DNA from: Pacificimonas aurantium
GTDB taxonomy: Bacteria > Pseudomonadota > Alphaproteobacteria > Sphingomonadales > Sphingomonadaceae
Length of the DNA stretch: 64,000 nucleotides
Direction: 5' to 3'
Assembly: GCF_020092905.1 (NCBI RefSeq)
Contig: NZ_JAGSGB010000004.1
Location: 1-64,000, forward strand
In this document: piece after piece, positions 9,916-17,895 of the stretch
Layout of the letters: every line of letters begins with the position of its first letter
How positions within the stretch are numbered: position 1 is the stretch's first letter
The notes under the pieces: generated by a model
Told to the model about the DNA's origin: nothing
Databases searched by the model: none
What the model saw: the letters and a program-made list of their open reading frames with translations, nothing else
Program-made: the position numbers and the translations under genes

Positions 9916-11520
9916 CTAGCTGGCGAGGAAACGTCGTACGGCGGAGAGGAAATCGCCCGACGCGCCTTCGCGCCCGACAAGCAGATGGTTGTTGCTCTCC
10001 AACCCGGAAAATTCGGCATTCTGGATCTGCGACGCGATCGACCGGCCCGAACTGGCGGGAATACGCAGATCCCCGCGGCTATGAACAACCAGGGTGGGCG
10101 CCTGAACGTCTTTCAGGCGGCTGCGAACGTCGATATTCGCGAAGGCTTCGAGAAAGCGGGCGGCGTTTTCCGGGGAGGTCGTGCGCCGCTGAAACTCGTC
10201 GAACCATTGCAGCTCTTCGGCTGTCGCGTCGGGCATGAAGGTCTGCGAAAAGAGGTTCCGGTAGGCGGGGTTCGCCCGCCCCCAGCCCGTTTCGGTCAGG
10301 ACCATCACAGCCTCCCGCTCGCGCACCTCTTCCGGCGGCGCAGTATGACGCCAACCCGCAGCATATCCGCCGAAGAGGATCAGATGCGAGACCCGGTCCG
10401 GGTGGCGCGCAGCATATTCGACCGAAACTGCCGCCCCCTGGCTGATGCCGAGGAGAGGGAAGCGGTCGATCCCGGCGGCGTCGACCACCAGTTCCAAATC
10501 CCTGACGAAACTGTCGAAGCTGATCTCTGGAACGTCCCAGTCCGACAGGCCGCACCCCCGCTCGTCATAGCGGATGAAGTGATAGGACTCCGCCAGTTCG
10601 CGAAAGAGCGGACTCCAGATCGGCGCTTCCCAGTCGAGCTCCAGGTGGGACAGCCAGTTCGCAGCCTTTACGAGCGGCGGGTTGCCTGGATCGCCGACAG
10701 AGGCCCAGGCGAGCGCGATGTCGTCCTCTGCCTGAACGAACCTGATCGACTGGCGAGGCGGCGGCTGGCTTTCTGCCGGCAGGTCATCCGCCGGCAACGG
10801 CGCCCGCGGACCGGCGCGCAGGTCGTCGTCCCACAGCGGGGGCTCGAGGCCCGCTTCCTTAAACGAGCGCTCCAGCTGCGCGGCGAGAGAAACTGCCTCC
10901 CGCTCCCGCCCCAGGCGACGACGCGACCCGACGGCATGCTGGGCCGCCTGCGGATCGAAAGGCGCATCGAGTAGCCAGCGTTCCGACCATTTTTCCGTAT
11001 CTTCGGGGGGAAGCGCCGTACAGGTTGCCAGCCGGCGGGCGATCTTGATACGGAGGCGCGTTACCTCGTTCCGCTGATGCTCAAGCCACGCCGCGAAGGT
11101 GGGCTGGTTCGGAAGCTCGCAGTCTTCCATCAGCAGGCAGTCGGACATTTCCCATGCGCTGGCGAGATCGTCAGTGGACGTCTCCTCCGCCTCGTCGGCA
11201 GCCCGGCGGACCCGGTCGAGGTCGACGTCCACCCCCTCGGGATCTAGCTGCACACGCTCGCGGTCGGCGAGCAGGCGGGTCCGCCCGCCGCTATTCACGA
11301 CCGGCCGCAGCTTACTCAGCGACCAGCGCAGCGCACCGCGCGGATCATCGGGCACTTCCCAGAAAAGCTCGCAGAGACGATCACGCCGCTGAGGCGCCCC
11401 CATCAGCGCCAAATAGCCGAGTAGTGCCCGGGTCTTCCGCGAAGCAGGAAGCGGCAGCCCCTCTCCATCGTGAGTGACCTCTACCGAGCCGAGCGTTCGA
11501 ATCGAAATCATTGCCTGCAT
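9916..11520 (-). CDS. SARP/BTAD-like DNA-binding region fused to an alpha/beta hydrolase
   Basis: The protein has about 534 residues. Residues 1-90 match the winged-helix of SARP-type activators (SIRTLGSVEV, then RKTRALLGYLALMG and LFWEVPDDPRGALRWSLSKLR). Residues ~95-240 form the helical BTAD-like bundle. Residues ~265-530 are an alpha/beta hydrolase with nucleophile elbow GISQG, an acid in VVHSRGD and a histidine in NNHLL. The start at 11520 is preceded by GGGAAC; the frame extends upstream without a good ribosome-binding site. The domain order suggests a transcription factor whose hydrolase part senses or processes a small ligand, or an enzyme that carries a regulatory domain. Comparable architectures exist in proteobacteria, but I know no defined function. 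It stands alone. Confidence 0.75.
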   Translation of the reverse strand: MQAMISIRTLGSVEVTHDGEGLPLPASRKTRALLGYLALMGAPQRRDRLCELFWEVPDDPRGALRWSLSKLRPVVNSGGRTRLLADRERVQLDPEGVDVDLDRVRRAADEAEETSTDDLASAWEMSDCLLMEDCELPNQPTFAAWLEHQRNEVTRLRIKIARRLATCTALPPEDTEKWSERWLLDAPFDPQAAQHAVGSRRRLGREREAVSLAAQLERSFKEAGLEPPLWDDDLRAGPRAPLPADDLPAESQPPPRQSIRFVQAEDDIALAWASVGDPGNPPLVKAANWLSHLELDWEAPIWSPLFRELAESYHFIRYDERGCGLSDWDVPEISFDSFVRDLELVVDAAGIDRFPLLGISQGAAVSVEYAARHPDRVSHLILFGGYAAGWRHTAPPEEVREREAVMVLTETGWGRANPAYRNLFSQTFMPDATAEELQWFDEFQRRTTSPENAARFLEAFANIDVRSRLKDVQAPTLVVHSRGDLRIPASSGRSIASQIQNAEFSGLESNNHLLVGREGASGDFLSAVRRFLAS

Positions 11521-11586
11521 GTTCCCTTCCGGGCAGCTTCTCCGCACACCCCCTCAGCATACCGGATAAATGCCAGTTTCGGCGCT

Positions 11587-13194
11587 TCAGGCCGCTTTTG
11601 CACGCCTGTTTTCGTGTCCTGCCCGTTTTGCATCTCGCGCGTTTGCGCTCGGCGTCAGCAAGTCGACCATTGCCCTGCGCCCTTCGCGCTTCGCATCGTC
11701 GAGGGGGGTATTGCCCCATCTGTCGCGCGGCGTTCGAGGGCATCCTGCCGAGATGAGGAGCCTGGCAGCCTCGAGCTGCCCTTCGCTCGCAGCCAGGTGA
11801 AGCGCGGTGCGCCCGTCATAGTCGCTGCGTGAAACATCGGTTCCGGCGGCAATGAGGCGGCGAAGTTCGCTGACGTCGCCTTGGGCTGCCGCTGCGCACA
11901 GATAACCGGCGGCGTCGCAGGAACGCACAACACGGGATACTGTGGGATCGACCAGAGACTGATCCTCCACCATATTCGCATAGCTGTGAAAGGCGAATTT
12001 CCGGACCAGCGTCTGAGCGAACTGCACACCGCGGACGGAATTGCCGCAGCGGTCGAGGCGCGGGCTCCAGACGGCAAATCCGCAAACTCCGGGAACGACG
12101 AGCATCAAGGCGCCGGAGACACCCGACTTCGCCGGCATGCCGACCGCAAAGGCGAACTCGCCGGAAAAGTCGTACATCCCGCATGAATACATCAACGACA
12201 GGCAGTCCTTGACCGTCTCGGCCTTAAGCACCCGCCTGCTTGTAACGGGACAGATTCCGCCATTCGCCAAGGTCGCAGCGACGACGGACATCTGCTGGAC
12301 GTTCACGGTTATCGAGCAGCACTGGAAGTAGAAGTCCAGTGTCTCCGCCAGATCGGTATCGTCCGGGAAGGCATTGTTTTCCCGCATGAAATAGGCAAGC
12401 GCGAAGTTCCGGTCGGCCGTTGCCTTTTCGGAGAGGTAGACGGCGTTATCGAATGCCGCGGGCTCGCCGCCGCCGAGGTCGCGCCACTTTTGCATCACGA
12501 AGTCGAAACGGTCCGCGAGCGGAGCCTCCGGCCTGATCAGCGAGGCGCACATGATGGCCCCGGCGTTGATCATCGGATTGTGCGGCAAGCCTAGCGGGTT
12601 CAGGGTCAGTTCGTTGAACGACCGGCCAGATGGCTCGCGTCCGACATGAGCATGGACTTTCTCGCGCCCGAACAGGTCGCGTGCGAGGGCATAGTTGATC
12701 GGCTTGCAGGTCGACTGGACACAATAGCTCTGCCGGTCGTCGCCAAGGGACAGGCGCTGTCCGTCGACCGTGCACAGCCCCAGCGCATAATGTTCCGGGT
12801 CGACGCGGGCGAGCTGCGGAATATAGGTTGCCACCTCGCCGCCCCGATAGTCGCGAGCATCCTCGAACAACGCGCGAACCTCATCACCGAATCCGACGAA
12901 ATCCGGGACTGACAAGCGGCCGGCAAGAGCTCGCTGGAAAAGGGAAACCTCCTCCGCGGCGACCAGGTCCCCGAACCGCTTCAGACTGAGCGCCTCGCCC
13001 GGGTCCGCAGAGCCGAAGTTCGCAAAAGTCGCGCGCAGCCGCGGGTCGCCCTCTTTCAGGCCGGCTTCCCGAAGCGAGGCGAGCACGTCCCATGGCCGCG
13101 GCGGCTCCCCGCCATCCCGAAAGACGGAGCGGTAGAGGCCGGCGAGATCCGCCGTTCCCGCTTGCACCGCCTCGCTGGCAGGGAATTCGGTCAT
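11587..13194 (-). CDS. glsA: Glutaminase with C-terminal ankyrin repeats
   Basis: The protein has about 535 residues and hydrolyses L-glutamine to glutamate and ammonia. The glutaminase domain (about residues 95-390) has the beta-lactamase-like S-x-x-K active site in VQSTCKP (near residue 160), FNELTLNPLGLPHNPMINAG, and a YSCGMYDFSG-type motif. An N-terminal helical extension and C-terminal ankyrin repeats (about 425-520, YDGRTALHLAASEG) give the long architecture of animal GLS rather than the ~310-residue E. coli form. I chose ATG 13194 because it sits right after the stop of the small upstream ORF with GGAG about 13 bases ahead; a start at 13230 would overlap that ORF. The neighbouring glutamine-synthetase-like gene suggests a shared glutamine theme. 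Confidence 0.9.
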   Translation of the reverse strand: MTEFPASEAVQAGTADLAGLYRSVFRDGGEPPRPWDVLASLREAGLKEGDPRLRATFANFGSADPGEALSLKRFGDLVAAEEVSLFQRALAGRLSVPDFVGFGDEVRALFEDARDYRGGEVATYIPQLARVDPEHYALGLCTVDGQRLSLGDDRQSYCVQSTCKPINYALARDLFGREKVHAHVGREPSGRSFNELTLNPLGLPHNPMINAGAIMCASLIRPEAPLADRFDFVMQKWRDLGGGEPAAFDNAVYLSEKATADRNFALAYFMRENNAFPDDTDLAETLDFYFQCCSITVNVQQMSVVAATLANGGICPVTSRRVLKAETVKDCLSLMYSCGMYDFSGEFAFAVGMPAKSGVSGALMLVVPGVCGFAVWSPRLDRCGNSVRGVQFAQTLVRKFAFHSYANMVEDQSLVDPTVSRVVRSCDAAGYLCAAAAQGDVSELRRLIAAGTDVSRSDYDGRTALHLAASEGQLEAARLLISAGCPRTPRDRWGNTPLDDAKREGRRAMVDLLTPSANARDAKRAGHENRRAKAA

Positions 13195-13195
13195 T

Positions 13196-13390
13196 TCAGT
13201 CCGCTCCCTCCGCTGCACGGCGTCCGGCAATCACCAGACAAAGCAGCGCGCCGATGAAGGCAAACAGGAGTAGGTTTGGGGCAAGCGGCAATGTCAAATC
13301 GCCCGCCGACTTCACGGTCAGGCCCGAAAAACAAAGTGCCAGCACCCCGAACGTAAGTTTGACTATGCTAATCATGACGACATCTTTCAT
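13196..13390 (-). CDS. Small two-helix membrane protein upstream of glutaminase
   Basis: The predicted 64-residue protein has two hydrophobic stretches (about residues 6-24 and 36-56, the second LLLFAFIGALLCLVIAG) separated by a short polar loop. Its stop is followed one base later by the glutaminase start, so the two are probably co-transcribed and translationally coupled. I do not recognise a family. The ribosome-binding site is weak, and Met6 is an alternative start. The role is unknown; an inner-membrane accessory to glutamine use is only a guess from position. Confidence 0.45.
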   Translation of the reverse strand: MKDVVMISIVKLTFGVLALCFSGLTVKSAGDLTLPLAPNLLLFAFIGALLCLVIAGRRAAEGAD

Positions 13391-13452
13391 TTTATGACAT
13401 GAACGGTTCTTGCCTGACTCGCCGCGGAAAGGCCCGCTGCGTATGAGCCGTA

Positions 13453-14460
13453 TCAGGCGACCATCAGGTCAGGCTGACCGCATTCTTCGCCGACCCGAAA
13501 AATCTCTGCGGCAAGCCGCGCCGCGAGGCGATAGGGGTCGGCGTCGGCCCCGGAGCGCCTGTCTTCGAAGTATCCCGCGCCCTGCTGTTCCACGTCCAAC
13601 GGGATGCGAAAGGACGCCAGCCCTGCGGCGGACATGGGATCGGCAATCCCGCAGGATGAGCCCGCCTGCCCTGCCTTCAGCAGGGCGAGACTTTCCTGAA
13701 TGGCCTCCAGTCCCCGTTCGCCCCGCATCTGTACGCTCGAAAAGGTGGCGCGGAGACGTGCGGGCTCATCGCCGCCATCCGCCGCGAAGCAGATCGTAAC
13801 GCCCCGCCGCTCGGCAACTCTGAGAAGCAGATAACGAGCCAACCAGAGCTGGTCGCAGATATGCAGAAGCGAAGGGTCCTCGCGTGCCGCGGCGCGATAG
13901 CCGATGCGAAACTCCCACCGGGCCGGCGTGGTGCGCGCGCTGAAGCCGTAAAAGAGGAGGCCGGCGTCTTCGCAAAGCCGCGCATGTTCCTCCGCAATCT
14001 CCCGGCCGAACGTCCGGTCCGCACCGACGCCGCAATAATGGGCATCGCCGCTTTCGTTCGGCCGCTCGGCAGAAGCGCCGGACGCGCCGTCGCGGTCGAC
14101 AACGATGTAATCCTGTCCGAAGCCAATCCACGGCTCGTGCTTCTCCGCGCCGTTCGCCAGCACCAGCCGGAGATCGGCACGCCCGCTGGATGGGTGCCGC
14201 GTCCCATCGGGGTTGAAGACCTCGCACAGAACGAGGAAATGATCGCCCTCCCGCAACGGATCGCGCACGAAGCATACCGGTTTCAGGGCACAGTCCTGAT
14301 CCTCGCCTTCAGCCTGTCCCGTCAACGCGCCGTCGAAGGTCCAATCGGGAAATCTCGTCAGTCTGGGCGATTCGGCGTCCACGGGGACGATCCGCGTCTT
14401 CGACCGGATTCCCTGTGCCGGACGGCTGCCGTCCAACCAGACATATTCTGCGAACACCAT
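13453..14460 (-). CDS. Type II glutamine-synthetase-like protein lacking catalytic residues
   Basis: The 335-residue protein aligns along its length with eukaryote-type glutamine synthetase (GSII). Visible matches are WLDGSRPAQGIRSKTRIV, WTFDGALTGQAEG, VLCEVFNPDG, HYCGVGADRTFGREI, PARWEFRIG and the C-terminal GYFEDRRSGADADPYRL. Key active-site positions are altered. The MEQEY metal-binding motif reads FGQDY, the first Glu of the AEVMPAQWE segment is Arg, the NGAGCH motif is replaced by EPARLR, and the loop carrying RLTGxHET is deleted. ATP-dependent ligation of ammonia to glutamate is therefore unlikely. A decoy subunit, regulator or altered ligase is possible. An AGGAGG ribosome-binding site precedes the ATG. 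It lies upstream of, and on the same strand as, the glutaminase gene. Confidence 0.75.
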   Translation of the reverse strand: MVFAEYVWLDGSRPAQGIRSKTRIVPVDAESPRLTRFPDWTFDGALTGQAEGEDQDCALKPVCFVRDPLREGDHFLVLCEVFNPDGTRHPSSGRADLRLVLANGAEKHEPWIGFGQDYIVVDRDGASGASAERPNESGDAHYCGVGADRTFGREIAEEHARLCEDAGLLFYGFSARTTPARWEFRIGYRAAAREDPSLLHICDQLWLARYLLLRVAERRGVTICFAADGGDEPARLRATFSSVQMRGERGLEAIQESLALLKAGQAGSSCGIADPMSAAGLASFRIPLDVEQQGAGYFEDRRSGADADPYRLAARLAAEIFRVGEECGQPDLMVA

Positions 14461-14653
14461 GCAATCTTCCTCCTGACACCATTCTGCCGACCCGACTGCT
14501 TCCTCGTGGGAACGATCATGGCAGCTGGGGTGGGAAGCGAAGGCGAGGATCGTGGAAATTGCGTGTGAATCCTGCTTGAGAATGGTTGGTTCGAAGCACA
14601 GCTGAAGACGCTTGCGGGCAGGCAGGGCGAGACCCCTACCCGCTCGCGGATGA

Positions 14654-14959
14654 TCAGCGAACCGTTCGGCCGAACATGCGGCGCGGCCCGTCGATCAGCT
14701 TGCAGCAGTCGTCCTTCCGAGAGGAAAGATGCTGGGTATCCTCCTCGCACATGCGGAACGCGCGCCGAGGCGCATTGTGATGAGCCGGGCCATATTGCAG
14801 GACCTGGCAGAGCTGCTCGCCGGCGGTAACAGCCGTAACAGACGAAGTAAGTGCGGCCGTGCCGCCCGCGACGTCTTCCAGCATCAGCGCACCGGCCTGC
14901 TGCGGCATGGCGAAAAGGGCGGCGGCCGCAAACATTGCGGCATAGTTCGAATTGGTCAT
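14654..14959 (-). CDS. Small secreted cysteine-containing protein
   Basis: A predicted protein of about 101 residues begins with a signal-peptide-like stretch (MTNSNYAAMFAAAALFAMPQ) and contains four cysteines in the mature part, including a CC pair. GGAG six to seven bases before the ATG at 14959 supports this start. I recognise no family. The position 0.2 kb upstream of the glutamine-synthetase-like gene on the same strand allows co-transcription but does not prove it. Confidence 0.45.
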   Translation of the reverse strand: MTNSNYAAMFAAAALFAMPQQAGALMLEDVAGGTAALTSSVTAVTAGEQLCQVLQYGPAHHNAPRRAFRMCEEDTQHLSSRKDDCCKLIDGPRRMFGRTVR

Positions 14960-14999
14960 TGAGAACTCCATAAGGTCGGTGCGGAAAATCCGCAGAACG

Positions 15000-15110
15000 T
15001 CAGCTGAGAGAGAGGGCCGCGAGACAGGCGGCCACGGTTGCGGTGCAAGCCGCGAAGGTCAGGGCAACCATTCCGGCGCGGTAGAGAGGCGTGTGAAAGT
15101 CTTCGGTCAT
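15000..15110 (-). CDS. Mini-ORF, 36-residue single-helix membrane peptide
   Basis: A short frame encodes a hydrophilic N-terminus (MTEDFHTPLYRAG) followed by one hydrophobic helix rich in Ala, Leu and Thr up to the C-terminus. This charged-head, hydrophobic-tail layout is typical of small inner-membrane peptides. The ribosome-binding site is weak. It lies 40 bases upstream of the small secreted protein gene on the same strand. Coding status is plausible but unproven. Confidence 0.35.
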   Translation of the reverse strand: MTEDFHTPLYRAGMVALTFAACTATVAACLAALSLS

Positions 15111-15323
15111 CGTCAGGTCCAATAATCTTGAGATCGGATGACCGGTCTTATTCGCGCCCATCGTGTGAGACCGCGTGAGGAGCTTCGTGGAAATGTTAGT
15201 GGAAAGACCGATTGAACCTACATTCGGAACAATTATTGCGTGATCATCGTCACGGTTTCTGTTCGGCTCAACTGGAGACGGGCCACTCTTTTTCGCCGAA
15301 CATCGGCACGATCCGAACCCGAT

Positions 15324-15629
15324 CTAACGTCGACTCCTCGAACAGACCCCGGCGCTACGCCCTACCCTGACCAGCAGCGGCAGATCCTGCCCGGCAGGCA
15401 TGACGAGGCGCCCCCCTCTGCCTGCTGGGAATTCAAGGGTGCGGGAATGCGCGGACCACCGGCAGAGACCAGGATGACGTCGAACGCAGGCTTTTCGGCC
15501 CAGCCGCGCGAACCGTTCCCTCGGGACCTCTAAAATTGCGGACAGAACAGCCCGATCGCCTCTCTCCCGTGTAGCAAGCTGCGAGGCCATCATCGTCGTG
15601 CGTTGCCGAACCTTGCCGTTCGTCTCCAC
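15324..15629 (-). pseudogene. pcm: Remnant of protein-L-isoaspartate O-methyltransferase
   Basis: Two ends of a protein-L-isoaspartate methyltransferase are recognisable, in different frames. The N-terminal part reads MASQLATRERGDRAVLSAIL then VPRERF, like the family start. The C-terminal part has FDVILVSAGGPRIPAPL in another frame, then GGRLVMPAGQDLPLLVRVG back in the first frame. The SAM-binding core that should lie between is missing (over 100 codons), and the last frame change falls at a run of six Gs (15413-15418). The gene cannot make an active repair enzyme. The deletion joins the two halves near 15510. Confidence 0.6.
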
Positions 15630-15729
15630 TGCCGATTGGGTTTCGCCATCGGAAGGGGCGGGCCGGAAGGGAAGCGTTCCCCATGCAGCCTATTTACCGG
15701 TCCCGGATCGGCGCTAGCATGGACGTGCC

Positions 15730-16395
15730 ATGGGGGCCCCCGAAGACAAGAACAGCATATATGCTGCGCTGGCGTCGATCTTCGACTGCACCGAGGAGAC
15801 TTGCGCCGAGATTGCGCCATATTTCCGCATCCGCCGCCTGCGCCGACAGGAAACCCTGCTGCATCAGGGAAAGGAGGGCGAGAAATGCTGGATCATTCTG
15901 GATGGGGCGCTGGCTGTCAGCGTCTTCGGCGAAGACGGTCAGGAGGCGCAGCTCGTCAGCTACGGGCCGGGTGAGATCTCGGGTGCCTTTCCCACGCCCG
16001 GCGAGCAGCGCGGCAATCTCGTGGCGCTCGCCGCGTGCGAGCTGATCGAAGTAAAGACCGTTCATCTGCTGGCGATAAGCGAGCGGGAAGCACCGGTAGG
16101 CCGTAGCCTTGCGATGCTCATAGGCCGGCAGCATGACGCGCTGCTGGACCGGCTGGCGAACCGCATGATTCTCTCTGCGGGCGGGCGGGTCTACGCCGAA
16201 CTTCTAAGGCTGGCGGACGGCGAAGGGCGCATTTCGCCGCCGCCGGTTATCTCGGCGCTTGCCCTGCGGGTTCACACGGCGCGCGAGACCGCGTCCCGGG
16301 CGGTCGCCGCCGCCGAACGCCGCGGGCTTGTGGAACGCGGAGACACGGCGTGGCGAATTGTGGCACCGGGTCGGCTGAAAGCACTCGCCGTCTAG
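15730..16395 (+). CDS. Crp/Fnr-family transcriptional regulator
   Basis: The 221-residue protein has an N-terminal cyclic-nucleotide-binding-like beta-roll (about residues 15-130; RRQETLLHQGKEGEKCWIIL, then YGPGEISGAF) and a C-terminal winged helix (about 150-215; ALRVHTARETASRAVAAAER as recognition region). The four cysteines of FNR's iron-sulfur cluster are absent. The consensus phosphate-binding RxS of true cAMP binders is not evident, so the ligand is uncertain. The gene converges on the TPR/cyclase-like gene and overlaps its end by four bases. It may sense a nucleotide made nearby, but this is inferred only from position. Confidence 0.85.
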   Translation: MGAPEDKNSIYAALASIFDCTEETCAEIAPYFRIRRLRRQETLLHQGKEGEKCWIILDGALAVSVFGEDGQEAQLVSYGPGEISGAFPTPGEQRGNLVALAACELIEVKTVHLLAISEREAPVGRSLAMLIGRQHDALLDRLANRMILSAGGRVYAELLRLADGEGRISPPPVISALALRVHTARETASRAVAAAERRGLVERGDTAWRIVAPGRLKALAV

Positions 16396-17702
16396 ACGGC
16401 CGCCTGCCCGAACCAGAGCCTGTAGAGATCTACCTCGCCGGCTACCGTACGAACTGCACCGGCCAGCTCCGACGAGAGGTCGGGTGCATGCAAGCGGGCC
16501 ACTGCCATCGCCGCCTCGGTGGCAAAGATGCCATTTGGCGGTGCGCTGCGCAAAGCTGATTCGGCGACATCCGCTGGCTCATTCCCCTCGCGAACGGCGG
16601 CAAAATCCAATACACAGCGATCGAGCTTTCGCGCCTCCGAGAGAGCCGCCGGAACATCCGCAAATCCGCGTAACCCCTCTTCGCCGGATGCCAAAGAAAC
16701 GCAGACCGTCTGAACGGCGCGTTCGCGTCGCAAGTCCCGGCGTTCCGCGGTGCGCTCGCAGAAAACCTCCACCACTTCATGCCCTTTCTCGCGCCAAAGG
16801 CTCCAGGCCTGCATCGACGACGCTTCGGCCGCAGGTTCCCTGACCCAGAGCGCAACGGCCCGTGTCTGGAGTTGGTCGGCCCGGGATAGAGCCAGGCCCA
16901 TGGCCAGCGAGGCGGCCATTTCTATAGAACAGGAGTCCACGGCATCCGCCTCGGGTACGACGCGTACGGAGGCAGCGCGCTCATATTCTCGCGCAAATCT
17001 GTCGCTCCAATCCTGTCCGGCCGGTTCCACCGACCGGCGAAAGAATTCCTCCCTGTCCGCGGGAAGAACAAGATTGACGTCGGCCTGACGGCGGGACAGC
17101 CCCTCGGCGCACAGAATGTCGGTCCCTGCGGCGAGGGCGCCATACCCACAGCCGGGCGCGATCCGGGCCAGCGCCTCGGCAATTTCCGCTTCGGCACCGG
17201 AGTCGCCGGGCGCGAGGCCCATGATCCCCCCGAAATAAAGAACGGGCGGCGGGCGTAGGGTGTCCAACCAGTCAGAGTCCTCGCCGGTTTCGGAGAGGAG
17301 AAGCGCGAACTGCCGCAGCGTAATCGCATGGTCTTCCCAGGCGCGGGGTTGGTCGGAAACCGCCTCCTCGAGAAGGCCCCGCGCCCGGTCGACGTCGCCG
17401 AGAATTAGCTCGGCCTCCGCTCGCGTCGCCGCCAGCCAGTAGGGAGAGTCCGGCTCATGAGCTCCGGAGTCCAACTGTTCGAGAACCCGGCTGGCATGAC
17501 GCCGCGCCGACGGGTCATCCTCGGCCAGACGAGAAAGTGCAGCCGCATTAATGAGAGCATAGGTCGAGCCGCGACCCGCCGCAGCAGCATAGTGAGCCGC
17601 CGCTTCGGCAAACTGGCGTTTCCTCGCAGGTCCGCTGGCGCGGGATCCGGCGTATTTCAGCGCCTTTCCCTGCCGGATCAGGCGGTCGAATTCGAAGCTG
17701 AT
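16392..17702 (-). CDS. TPR / Rossmann-like / degenerate cyclase-like protein, start codon unusual
   Basis: Protein-like sequence runs about 436 residues. It has an N-terminal helical TPR-type region (about 1-145; YALINAAALSRLAE, YWLAATRAEAELILGD), a Rossmann-like segment (about 150-215; PPPVLYFGG and GYGALAAGTDILCAEGL then VNLVLP), and a C-terminal part resembling the end of class III nucleotidyl cyclase domains (NGIFATEAAMAVARL, then DLYRL). The cyclase metal-binding aspartates are not seen. The frame has no ATG, GTG or TTG between the upstream stop (17766-17768) and a TTG at 17474, which would remove most TPRs. An ATC at 17702 has AGGA eight bases upstream and is my best start. A lost start codon remains possible. 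The family resembles TPR proteins often paired with cyclase or TIR genes. Confidence 0.6.
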   Translation of the reverse strand: MSFEFDRLIRQGKALKYAGSRASGPARKRQFAEAAAHYAAAAGRGSTYALINAAALSRLAEDDPSARRHASRVLEQLDSGAHEPDSPYWLAATRAEAELILGDVDRARGLLEEAVSDQPRAWEDHAITLRQFALLLSETGEDSDWLDTLRPPPVLYFGGIMGLAPGDSGAEAEIAEALARIAPGCGYGALAAGTDILCAEGLSRRQADVNLVLPADREEFFRRSVEPAGQDWSDRFAREYERAASVRVVPEADAVDSCSIEMAASLAMGLALSRADQLQTRAVALWVREPAAEASSMQAWSLWREKGHEVVEVFCERTAERRDLRRERAVQTVCVSLASGEEGLRGFADVPAALSEARKLDRCVLDFAAVREGNEPADVAESALRSAPPNGIFATEAAMAVARLHAPDLSSELAGAVRTVAGEVDLYRLWFGQAAV

Positions 17703-17765
17703 GGCCCGGTTCCTGTCCGCTTGAGCTAGTTCAGGCCGACAGGGGCCGCCAGCCCCGCCGCTGGC

Positions 17766-17858
17766 TCACTTGTCGTCGTCGTCATCGTGGCCGCCACCAT
17801 TTCCCGTGTCGGGAACCATGTCCACAGACATCGCCAAGGTGTCCGTCTTCTCGTGCAT
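17766..17858 (-). CDS. Asp-rich 30-residue mini-ORF between TIR and TPR genes
   Basis: The short frame begins with ATG behind a good AGAGGGGAAC ribosome-binding site and ends in GNGGGHDDDDDK. It lies between the TIR-TPR gene (38 bases upstream) and the TPR/cyclase-like gene, all on one strand, and is in the same frame as the latter across its TGA. It may be a small operon peptide (possibly metal-binding through His/Asp), a leader that couples translation, or the detached N-terminus of the downstream gene. No family is recognised. Confidence 0.45.
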   Translation of the reverse strand: MHEKTDTLAMSVDMVPDTGNGGGHDDDDDK

Positions 17859-17895
17859 ACTCGTTCCCCTCTTTATGGCCCCAGACGGTAGAACC

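Noticed and set aside
15730-16395. FNR-type oxygen sensor
   Set aside because: The N-terminal cysteine cluster needed for an iron-sulfur FNR is missing.
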